Positions 1 through 6,966 of a stretch of DNA of 9,941 bases are shown here, piece by piece. The DNA comes from a bacterium (GTDB lineage Bacteria > Patescibacteriota > Microgenomatia > UBA1400 > RBG-16-45-19). Position numbers and translations under genes: made by a program. Below the pieces are notes generated by a model. That model had not been told where the DNA came from and did no database searches. It was given only the letters and a program-made list of their open reading frames with translations. The first letter of the stretch is position 1, and each line of letters opens with the position of its first letter. The stretch covers positions 1 to 9,941 of the forward strand of contig QKAA01000057.1 of assembly GCA_003247275.1 (NCBI GenBank), given 5' to 3'.

Positions 1-80
1 CCATCCGGCCGTTTATCAAGACGAATTATAACAAGAAAATGTTTAAAGAGGGCTGGTGGTTTTGGTAGCTAACCTATTTT

Positions 81-1139
81 TCAGGCTTGAGTGATAGCAA
101 TAGCCTGCTCAATTAAGCGGTTACTGTAGCCCCATTCATTGTCGTACCAGGCGAAAATCTTCAACAGATCGCCATCGATCACTTGAGTAAGTGACAGGTC
201 AACAATGACAGATTCTGATCGGCCGATGATATCTGAGGAGACAATGGGATCTTCAGTCCAGCCAACCAGACCGCGCCAGTGATCGCTATCGGCTTGATCT
301 TTGAAGAGCTGGTTAACCTCTTCTTCTGAGGTGGGACGATCAATCACATAGGTTAAATCGGAGATAGAGCCGGTAATGACGGGCACCCTGATAGCCAGGC
401 CATCAAATTTCCCCTTAAGATCAGTCATAACTGAGGTGACTGCCTTGGCGGCGCCAGTCGAGGTGGGAACCATATTCATGGGAGCAGATCGAGCCCGGCG
501 CATGTCTTTTTTGTGGGAGCCGTCTTGAAGGTTTTGATCGTCGGTAAAGGCATGAATGGTGGTAACAGCAGCTTTTTTAATACCAAAGGTGTCATGAATG
601 ATCTTGGTAACGGGAGCAATACAGTTCGTGGTACAGGAGGCATTATCGGCCACGGGACACTTGTTATCGTAACTATTTACCCCGAGAACGAAGGTGCTGA
701 CTGGATCCCCCTTACTGGGGGCAGAAATAAGCACCTTTTTGACTCCAGATTTAAGATGTTTGCCAGCTGACTCGGCGTCACGGAAGGCGCCAGTACATTC
801 CATAACAACATCGACTTGATATTGGGACCAGTTAATTTTCTCTGGATCGCGCTGAGCCAAGACGGGAACGTGACGATTGGCAACGTGAAGATAGCCAAGA
901 AGTGGGTTTTCGTCAGTTACTTGCTTTCTGGTTTGAGTGGTTTCAAAGTGAATTTCATGAGGTAATTGACGATAAGCGGTGTCATATTTTAATAAATGTG
1001 CCCACCCTTCGATATCCATTGATCCAGAGGTGTTGATGGCAACAATGTCTAGTTGATCATGAAGGTCCGATCGATTCAGCCAGGCCCGGAAAGCAGATCT
1101 GCCAATTCGACCAAAACCACTAATAGCAGCACGAACCAT
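81..1139 (-). CDS. gap: Glyceraldehyde-3-phosphate dehydrogenase, probably NADP-type
   Basis: Cytosolic glycolytic enzyme that oxidises and phosphorylates glyceraldehyde 3-phosphate to 1,3-bisphosphoglycerate. The 352 residues cover the whole family. The Rossmann motif GFGRIGR is at 8-14, the catalytic ASCTTNC at 167-173 (nucleophile C169), the base H196 in HAFT, and the C-terminal WYDNEWGYSNR at 331-341. The acidic residue that normally follows IN at the end of the second strand and selects NAD is T37 here. The Leu-Pro pair seen in NAD enzymes (before HKDLRRAR) is G207-S208, close to the Ala-Ser of NADP-using chloroplast enzymes. NADP or dual use is therefore inferred; the family assignment is certain. 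The ATG is set by an AGGAG site seven bases upstream, and the stop is TGA. The gene is divergent from the M23 peptidase gene, and no glycolytic partner lies in the window. Confidence 0.97.
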   Translation of the reverse strand: MVRAAISGFGRIGRSAFRAWLNRSDLHDQLDIVAINTSGSMDIEGWAHLLKYDTAYRQLPHEIHFETTQTRKQVTDENPLLGYLHVANRHVPVLAQRDPEKINWSQYQVDVVMECTGAFRDAESAGKHLKSGVKKVLISAPSKGDPVSTFVLGVNSYDNKCPVADNASCTTNCIAPVTKIIHDTFGIKKAAVTTIHAFTDDQNLQDGSHKKDMRRARSAPMNMVPTSTGAAKAVTSVMTDLKGKFDGLAIRVPVITGSISDLTYVIDRPTSEEEVNQLFKDQADSDHWRGLVGWTEDPIVSSDIIGRSESVIVDLSLTQVIDGDLLKIFAWYDNEWGYSNRLIEQAIAITQA

Positions 1140-1165
1140 AGAAGTCTCCTTTTTTTACTCTTCAT

Positions 1166-1194
1166 TTATTAGGGTAGCTAATTCTGACTGTCAA
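1166..1194 (-). promoter_or_regulatory. Probable gap promoter
   Basis: On the minus strand a perfect TTGACA (1194-1189) is followed 17 bases later by TAATAA (1171-1166), a poor -10 with three of six matches. It lies about 30 bases before the gap ATG. The -35 is strong, but the exact -10 is uncertain. Confidence 0.5.
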
Positions 1195-1226
1195 GTAAAC
1201 TGGCTGAATTTTGAGTAATTTATGTA

Positions 1227-1285
1227 TTCATAAGTGATAAAAAGTATCCTATAATCCTTGACATTTTCGAGAATTGTGTTATGAT
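1227..1285 (+). promoter_or_regulatory. Two overlapping promoters for the M23 peptidase gene
   Basis: The stronger candidate is TTGACA (1258-1263), a 16-base spacer and TATGAT (1280-1285), predicting a start near 1292. A second candidate is TTCATA (1227-1232), a 17-base spacer and a perfect TATAAT (1250-1255), predicting a start near 1262. Both point to the peptidase gene and imply a 5' leader of about 165 to 200 bases. Confidence 0.6.
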
Positions 1286-1292
1286 GTCCGCC

Positions 1293-1443
1293 GGCTCTTA
1301 ATGTAAGAGTCTTTTTAAGGCCTAAAACCCCTGACTCACCTTTACAAATAGGCCATGGCAACTGCCAGGAATGGGATAAAAGGAGGACAGACCAATTTAC
1401 CCCAGGCAGATACCAGAAGAGACGGTGACTGTCTCGATCGAGA
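1293..1443 (+). ncRNA. Possible structured leader RNA of the M23 peptidase gene
   Basis: This covers most of the only gene-free stretch over 300 bases (1140-1458). Hairpins visible by eye are 1293-1300 with 1304-1311 (8 bp, triloop, followed at once by five T), 1319-1323 with 1350-1354, 1356-1359 with 1364-1367, and 1419-1423 with 1431-1435. The last competes with a 12-base palindrome at 1432-1443, because both use 1432-1435. A perfect AAGGAGG at 1380-1386 has no ATG, GTG or TTG at a usable distance. A 35-codon frame (1355-1462) ends on TGA overlapping the peptidase ATG as ATGA. I could not match the stretch to a riboswitch class I know. Peptidoglycan hydrolase genes in other bacteria are often controlled by leader RNAs such as the c-di-AMP class, but its signature was not seen here. 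Confidence 0.35.
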
Positions 1444-1458
1444 TTACAAGTGTCACAC

Positions 1459-2112
1459 ATGATGATACGTCATCTAAAACAAATGATTACCGCTTTTAAG
1501 CGATTAATCAAAAAACAACGTGTTGGCCGCTTTTCTCAAAGTACCGCCTTTACCTTGCTAACCAAACCTTTGTGGCAACACGAAAAAATTCGAACTTTGG
1601 TTGGAGCTCCTTTAGTTGCAGCTGCTATTACAGGTGCTAGCTTAGCCGCTCCTCAAGTTGATACCCTTTCAGCCTGGGATATTTCTCAATCTCCTACTGT
1701 TATTCCTGGTTATTCAGCTAACAGTGAGCATACGTTCTTATTGCCAGTGACCCAATTAACTGGAATTTCTCAATATTTCCATGCAGGTCACCCTGGTATT
1801 GATTTCCGTGCTCCTTTACGTTCTGATGTTGTGGCCATGGATAATGGTGTGGTTACTGAAATTGTTGACTCTACCGTTGGTTATGGTCGTCACGTCTATA
1901 TTCAACATGAAGATAATCGAGTTGGCCTTTATGCTCACTTGGGCTTAATCATGGTTAATATCGGTGATGAGGTGAGAGCTGGAGATAAGATTGGTGAAAT
2001 TGGTATGACTGGTTGGACCACTGGTCCTCACTTACACTTTGAGGTGAGAGCTGAATCTGGGGCTATTAACCCTATTCCCCTCTTATCTAAAGCTTTATCT
2101 GAGCTTAAATAA
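1459..2112 (+). CDS. Membrane-anchored M23 (LytM-type) peptidoglycan endopeptidase
   Basis: Predicted zinc metallopeptidase that cuts cross-bridge peptides in the cell wall, acting outside the membrane. Counting from ATG 1459 (217 residues), a basic N-terminal region of about 43 residues precedes one hydrophobic segment (about 44-64) ending in an Ala-rich stretch. This could be a membrane anchor or an unusually long signal sequence. A short linker leads to the peptidase domain (about 95-205). The M23 set is complete: HxxxD with H111 and D115, YAHL with H160, and HLH with H191 and H193. The family therefore predicts zinc ligands H111, D115 and H193, and catalytic H160 and H191. The start is uncertain: GTG 1450, ATG 1459 and ATG 1462 are in frame, and none has a good Shine-Dalgarno site. 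Third codon positions favour T, unlike rnhB and the yqeY-like gene on the same strand, which favour G or A. It converges on pyrH. Confidence 0.93.
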   Translation: MMIRHLKQMITAFKRLIKKQRVGRFSQSTAFTLLTKPLWQHEKIRTLVGAPLVAAAITGASLAAPQVDTLSAWDISQSPTVIPGYSANSEHTFLLPVTQLTGISQYFHAGHPGIDFRAPLRSDVVAMDNGVVTEIVDSTVGYGRHVYIQHEDNRVGLYAHLGLIMVNIGDEVRAGDKIGEIGMTGWTTGPHLHFEVRAESGAINPIPLLSKALSELK

Positions 2113-2123
2113 GCTTAGCTTAT
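2109..2123. terminator. Palindrome holding both convergent stop codons
   Basis: ATAAGC and GCTTAT form a 6-bp inverted repeat around TTA. The peptidase TAA (2110-2112) lies in one arm and the pyrH TAA (2122-2120) in the other. There is no strong T tract, only TCCTTTT on the plus side, so termination is uncertain. Confidence 0.3.
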
Positions 2124-2842
2124 CCTTTTGCAGTCACAAGTGTGCCGATATCTTCGCCCATAATGGCGCGTTTCAGATTGCCTGGCTCGAAGAGATTAAA
2201 GACATAAATTGGCATATTGTTGTCCATACAGAGGGAAATACCTGAGGCATCCATGACGTTGATATCTGGATTAGTAACTGCGTCAACATAGGTCATAGTC
2301 TTAAACCGCTTGGCATCAGGATGTTCCATGGGGTCTTTATCGTACACACCATCAACTTTGGTAGCTTTTAAGACAATTTCGCAATTAAGCTCTAGAGCCC
2401 GCAGGGAGGCACCGCTATCGGTAGTTACGTAGGGATTGCCTGTACCAGCCGCCAAAATGACAATCCGGCCTTTTTCCATATGCCTAATGGCTTTACGACG
2501 GATAAATGACTCGGCGACAGCACGCATCTCGATGGCAGTTTGAACTCGAGTCTCGGCCCCAATCTTTTCTAAGGCGTCTTGCATGGCAAGAGCGTTCATA
2601 ACGGTGGCTAACATGCCCATGTAGTCAGCAGTGGCTCTCTCGATACCGTTTTTGCTGGCTGAAATGCCTCTAAAGATGTTTCCAGCACCGATTACCAGGC
2701 CAATTTGGACGCCAAGATCATGAACTTCTTTGATCTGGGTAGCAACGTCAGTGCAGGCTTGGGGAGAAATACCGTATTGGCGGTCGCCAAGAAGGGCTTC
2801 GCCACCAATTTTGAGTAAAACGCGTTTGTATTTTGGTTCCAT
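2120..2842 (-). CDS. pyrH: UMP kinase (uridylate kinase)
   Basis: Bacterial UMP kinase of the amino-acid-kinase fold. It phosphorylates UMP to UDP with ATP, works as a cytosolic hexamer, and in the family is inhibited by UTP. The 240 residues match the usual length. Visible motifs are the phosphate-binding LKIGGEAL (10-17, K11), GAGNIFRG (52-59), [11 protein letters not shown] (73-83), [13 protein letters not shown] (133-145), [13 protein letters not shown] (159-171) and MDASG (197-201). Two glycine-loop positions differ from the E. coli form: KIGGE for KLSGE, and GAGN for GGGN. The ATG has AAAGGA seven bases upstream. The gene stands alone rather than in the common tsf-pyrH-frr order. Its leader contains an intrinsic terminator, so attenuation is possible. 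Confidence 0.97.
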   Translation of the reverse strand: MEPKYKRVLLKIGGEALLGDRQYGISPQACTDVATQIKEVHDLGVQIGLVIGAGNIFRGISASKNGIERATADYMGMLATVMNALAMQDALEKIGAETRVQTAIEMRAVAESFIRRKAIRHMEKGRIVILAAGTGNPYVTTDSGASLRALELNCEIVLKATKVDGVYDKDPMEHPDAKRFKTMTYVDAVTNPDINVMDASGISLCMDNNMPIYVFNLFEPGNLKRAIMGEDIGTLVTAKG

Positions 2843-2863
2843 AGTTTTTTCCTTTGTAGCTAT

Positions 2864-2892
2864 AAAAAAACCAGCTATTTACGGGCTGGTTT
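2864..2892 (-). terminator. Intrinsic terminator in the pyrH leader (candidate attenuator)
   Basis: On the minus strand an 8-bp stem (2892-2885 with 2875-2868) with a 9-base loop (2884-2876) leads into seven T (2870-2864). It ends 21 bases before the pyrH ATG. No minus-strand gene lies upstream for it to terminate, because rnhB runs the other way. It should therefore act on the pyrH leader transcript itself or end a small RNA. Confidence 0.7.
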
Positions 2893-2894
2893 GC

Positions 2895-2939
2895 TTATTT
2901 TATTACCTTTATGATGCGCGAAATTAGTTGTTTTTGCAT
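2895..2939 (-). CDS. Possible 14-residue pyrH leader peptide
   Basis: A reading frame starting MQKQLISR and ending VIK, with TAA two bases before the first base of the terminator stem. A ribosome reaching the stop would cover the 5' arm of the hairpin. There is no Shine-Dalgarno site. The predicted transcription start (near 2943) is only three or four bases before the ATG, so translation would be of leaderless type. The frame is basic and carries no obvious run of one amino acid. It is too short to call from sequence alone; its placement is the argument. Confidence 0.3.
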   Translation of the reverse strand: MQKQLISRIIKVIK

Positions 2940-2949
2940 ATCGTTTGTC

Positions 2950-2955
2950 ATTATA
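2950..2955 (-). promoter_or_regulatory. -10 box of the pyrH promoter
   Basis: A perfect TATAAT on the minus strand, about 108 bases before the pyrH ATG. At 17 bases the -35 position reads TAGTAA, only three of six, so the promoter is supported mainly by its -10. Confidence 0.45.
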
Positions 2956-3031
2956 TGTGGTTTTAGTTCGCTTTACTACCCCACCCCTTATAAAAGATTA
3001 TTGCTATAGTTTTTTGATTTTTTAAACGTTG

Positions 3032-3037
3032 TACTAT
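3032..3037 (+). promoter_or_regulatory. -10-like box placed for leaderless rnhB
   Basis: TACTAT, four of six matches to TATAAT, lies exactly six bases before ATG 3044, so transcription would start at or beside the A of the start codon. The -35 position is only a T run. No Shine-Dalgarno sequence precedes the gene. Confidence 0.35.
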
Positions 3038-3043
3038 AGCTTT

Positions 3044-3649
3044 ATGATGAATCTTGATTTTGAGACAGAATATTGGCGGAATTCATCTGTTGTAGTGGGA
3101 GTGGATGAGGTGGGGCGAGGCTGCTTGGCAGGCCCAGTCGTGGTGGGAGCGGTAGTTTTCCCTCAAGATCATGTGTCGATTGAAGGGGTAAATGATTCAA
3201 AAAAGGTATCGGCAAAGAAACGGGAATTATTGGAACCAGTGATTCGAGAACAGGCGTTAGCAGTGGGAATTGGTCAGGTGGAAGCAGCAGAAATTGATGA
3301 GATAGGCATTGTGACAGCGATATCCAAGGCTGCAGATCTGGCTTTGGAGGCTATGAAGTTGAAAATGCTTTATGCGATTGTATCCGATGGACCAAGACCA
3401 ATCCACTCCCCTCTTTCTCAAGTGGAATCGGTGGCAGTTATTGATGGAGATGCTTTAATTTATTCCGTTGCAGCAGCCAGTATTGTGGCCAAAGTATATC
3501 GAGATACGTTGATGCAACAGCAGGCGGAATTATTTCCGGAATATGACTGGCTTCATAATGTAGGTTATGGCACAAAAAAACATCGAGAAGCAATTATCGC
3601 TTTGGGACTAACCTCACTTCATCGGCACAGTTTTTGCAAGAGATACTAA
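3044..3649 (+). CDS. rnhB: Ribonuclease HII
   Basis: Cytosolic endonuclease that cuts the RNA strand of RNA-DNA hybrids and removes single ribonucleotides left in DNA. From ATG 3044 it has 201 residues, normal for the family. Visible are GVDEVGRG (19-26) with the catalytic pair D21-E22, NDSKK (50-54), the third acidic residue D115 in SDG, and AASIVAKVYRD with D154, followed by the GYGTKKH and LHRHSF C-terminal motifs. All four metal-binding carboxylates are therefore present. The usual KGD before the last catalytic strand is DGD here. A longer frame begins at TTG 3029, but that start would overlap the -10-like box; ATG 3044 or 3047 is more likely. The gene is divergent from pyrH and convergent with groEL. 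Confidence 0.96.
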   Translation: MMNLDFETEYWRNSSVVVGVDEVGRGCLAGPVVVGAVVFPQDHVSIEGVNDSKKVSAKKRELLEPVIREQALAVGIGQVEAAEIDEIGIVTAISKAADLALEAMKLKMLYAIVSDGPRPIHSPLSQVESVAVIDGDALIYSVAAASIVAKVYRDTLMQQQAELFPEYDWLHNVGYGTKKHREAIIALGLTSLHRHSFCKRY

Positions 3650-3681
3650 AAACCCCCGGGGGTTACAACCGAGGGTTTTTT
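3648..3681. terminator. Bidirectional terminator between rnhB and groEL
   Basis: Five A and CCC (3648-3655) pair with GGG and five T (3673-3680). After one mismatch, CGG (3657-3659) pairs with CCG (3669-3671) around a 9-base loop. The flanking A and T runs let it work on both strands. It begins inside the rnhB stop codon. Confidence 0.85.
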
Positions 3682-3722
3682 GTATTATATCGAATGATTT
3701 TCTTTTAAGGTAAAGAGGATGT

Positions 3723-5366
<1,644 letters not shown>

Positions 5367-5690
5367 TTATTTAACAATTGCCAATATGTCTTCAAATTTT
5401 AGGAATTGGTATTCAACGTCTTCAATCTTGACGTCGTTGCCACCCCATTTTTTATAGATAACAGTGTCATTTGCTTTGACTGGAGCCTTGATGGTAGCAC
5501 CGTGTTCGGTGACCCATTCGCTACCAACGGCAAGAACGGTGCCTTGCTGTGGCTTTTCATCGTGTGAATCTGGTAAATAGATGCCAGAAGCAGTTTGCTT
5601 TTGTGCCTCTAGAGGCTTAACCAGAACATATCCCGGTAAGGGATGAAGATTATTAGAAGAAACAGTTTTAGGACTGTTGGCTTTTGCCAT
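5367..5690 (-). CDS. groES: Co-chaperonin GroES (10 kDa, Hsp10)
   Basis: Seven-subunit lid of the GroEL chamber. The fold is recognisable from LHPLPGYVLVKPL (15-27), then the mobile loop with KQTASGIYLPD (31-41), whose IYL tripeptide corresponds to the IVL that docks on GroEL. GTVLAVG and the closing VKIEDVEYQFLKFEDILAIV complete it. At 107 residues it is about ten longer than usual. The excess is a polar N-terminal stretch (residues 1-13, rich in S, N and K) before the first strand. The start is well fixed by AAAGGAGGG directly upstream, so the extension appears real. First gene of the groES-groEL operon. Confidence 0.98.
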   Translation of the reverse strand: MAKANSPKTVSSNNLHPLPGYVLVKPLEAQKQTASGIYLPDSHDEKPQQGTVLAVGSEWVTEHGATIKAPVKANDTVIYKKWGGNDVKIEDVEYQFLKFEDILAIVK

Positions 5691-5743
5691 AAACCCTCCT
5701 TTAAACGTGGTAATTAATTAGCAGTAAGACAGTTTCGTTGCTT

Positions 5744-5773
5744 ATTCTAGCTATAGATAAAGGAGGCTGTCAA
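5744..5773 (-). promoter_or_regulatory. groES-groEL promoter
   Basis: On the minus strand, TTGACA (5773-5768) is followed after 18 bases by TAGAAT (5749-5744), five of six. The predicted start is near 5737, giving a leader of about 47 bases with a strong Shine-Dalgarno site. Confidence 0.8.
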
Positions 5774-5797
5774 GCAGTGTTTTTGTTTGAGTGCTAA
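5771..5797 (-). promoter_or_regulatory. CIRCE-like operator, probable HrcA site
   Basis: The CIRCE consensus is TTAGCACTC, nine bases, GAGTGCTAA. Here the first half is perfect (5797-5789), the spacer is exactly nine bases, and the second half is CACTGCTTG (5779-5771), five of nine. The degenerate half overlaps the TTGACA -35 box, where a bound repressor would block polymerase. Heat-shock control by HrcA is inferred; no hrcA lies in the window. Confidence 0.7.
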
Positions 5798-5869
5798 TCG
5801 TGACACATGATGGGAGGACGCAAAAAAGCAGCTAAAGTAGGATACAGTTTTTAAAAAATGGAAAGAAGA

Positions 5870-6421
5870 TTATTCTTTAATATCGGACAGAAGAACGCCT
5901 TCACAAACGAGGCCCTTGTTGGAAAAGTCGATATTTAAGGCGTCTTTAAGGAGATTTTCCACTCCGGAACGATTGCTTTTAATGGCAGCTAATTCCATGC
6001 TGGAGAGTTGGTTGGCGATACGAGATCTAGCGATGGGACGGACCACTTTGGAAACAAAGTTCTCACCGATATTTTCCCAGAGTTCGGGAGCATGATGCTT
6101 ATCAATTCTAAAGAGGATTGAGCCTTGAATTTCAAGATTGTGACCATCAGCCGATTGAGCTCTGATAGGCTCATCACCTAATGATTCTTTATTGGAAAAA
6201 TCAAAGCCTTGATGGATGGTGTACTCGAGAATTTGAGCGTTAAACAGTTTGGCAATTTGCCAAAAAGGGATCTTAAGATGCAGGCCAGGGCCCCAAACAC
6301 GAGGGAGAACTCCCCTACCCCGATCATAGACACAAGCAATGTGTCCAGGAGGGACGGAGATAAAGAAGCCACCAACGACTTCATCAACTAAAAAGCCCAC
6401 GACGAGGCGATCAAAATCCAT
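5870..6421 (-). CDS. SPFH/Band 7 (prohibitin-like) protein without C-terminal coiled coil
   Basis: SPFH proteins assemble on membranes into large ring or cage oligomers and organise membrane microdomains or protease partners. The 183 residues begin with a hydrophobic stretch (about 6-23) broken by D13-E14, then VPPGHIACVYDRGRG (23-37) and GPGLHLKIPFW, the classic start of the domain. Further family-like stretches are IRAQSADG, ILFRIDKHHAPELW and FVSKVVRPIARSRI. The protein stops at VLLSDIKE, just where relatives continue into a long coiled coil. No frame past the stop restores it, so this looks like a natural domain-only form or an old truncation. The N-terminal membrane segment is weak. No Shine-Dalgarno site is seen; a -10-like box lies six bases before the ATG. 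Partner unknown. Confidence 0.85.
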   Translation of the reverse strand: MDFDRLVVGFLVDEVVGGFFISVPPGHIACVYDRGRGVLPRVWGPGLHLKIPFWQIAKLFNAQILEYTIHQGFDFSNKESLGDEPIRAQSADGHNLEIQGSILFRIDKHHAPELWENIGENFVSKVVRPIARSRIANQLSSMELAAIKSNRSGVENLLKDALNIDFSNKGLVCEGVLLSDIKE

Positions 6422-6427
6422 AATAAT

Positions 6428-6456
6428 ATTGTACCCTTGTTCTGATTATTAAACAA
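6428..6456 (-). promoter_or_regulatory. Promoter placed for leaderless SPFH mRNA
   Basis: TTGTTT (6456-6451), a 17-base spacer and TACAAT (6433-6428, five of six) lie on the minus strand, with the ATG exactly six bases after the -10. Transcription would begin at the start codon. Confidence 0.5.
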
Positions 6457-6483
6457 AAGCTAACTATTTAATCCTATATTATT

Positions 6484-6966
6484 TTACTCTATTCGATTTA
6501 TTTTTTCAAGTAAAGAGGTTGTGGAGTAGTCGGGAACGAAGTTTCTGACGACACATAACTCAACTCCCAGTTGATCGCAGAGTTTTTGTTTATTCTCGAG
6601 ATGATCAGCGTGACTGGAGATAGCATATTTATGAGGAGAAATAAGGCTCAAGAGGTTTTTCCAATAGTCGAGTGAATTTGAAGCTTCTTTGAGCAAAAAG
6701 ACATCATCTACGGCTTTTAAAGCGTCAATTTGTTCCATTCGAATGTGTTCTGGATGAATGGGTCGCTCACGGCCTTTAATTTGCTTGACTCGCTCATCTG
6801 GTTCAATCCCGACTATAAGCTTGTCGGCTTGGTCTTTAGCAGCAGTCAGAAAACGAATATGTTCGATGTGGAGAAGATCAAAAACACCGGTGACAAGGAC
6901 AATAGTTTGTTTATTTGCCCGATAGTGTTTGGCGATAGTTTCGATTTGGCTAAAGGGATGAATCAT
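6484..6966 (-). CDS. Cytidylyltransferase-like nucleotidyltransferase (RfaE C-terminal / TagD type)
   Basis: Small HxGH-superfamily enzyme of 160 residues. This family transfers CMP or AMP from the nucleotide to a phosphorylated alcohol or sugar, for example glycerol 3-phosphate or heptose 1-phosphate. VTGVFDLLHIEHIRFL (25-40) is the nucleotide-binding motif. VGIEPDERV and KGRERPIHPEHIRM follow in the expected order, and YSTTSLLEKI near the end corresponds to the STT motif of the family. The signature reads HIEH (33-36), with Glu where Gly is normal, so activity or substrate may differ. The specific substrate cannot be read from the sequence. Its start lies 17 bases inside the end of the preceding gene with no Shine-Dalgarno site, so translation is probably coupled. 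Confidence 0.85.
   Translation of the reverse strand: MIHPFSQIETIAKHYRANKQTIVLVTGVFDLLHIEHIRFLTAAKDQADKLIVGIEPDERVKQIKGRERPIHPEHIRMEQIDALKAVDDVFLLKEASNSLDYWKNLLSLISPHKYAISSHADHLENKQKLCDQLGVELCVVRNFVPDYSTTSLLEKINRIE

Noticed and set aside
1..80. End of a plus-strand gene at the left edge
   Set aside because: Three frames are open from the edge to stops at about 30, 67 and 72. None can be preferred from so few codons and no terminator follows, so no gene was called.
1290..1458. c-di-AMP (ydaO), SAM, guanidine or other known riboswitch in the M23 leader
   Set aside because: I compared remembered core motifs of these classes and found no convincing match; only short stretches look similar.
1191..1460. 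89-codon minus-strand frame across the gap-M23 spacer
   Set aside because: It runs through the promoters and leader of the M23 gene, has no recognisable domain and no Shine-Dalgarno site.
5807..5854. Short basic plus-strand frame between the SPFH and groES genes
   Set aside because: Sixteen codons with no clear promoter or ribosome site; chance is the simplest explanation.
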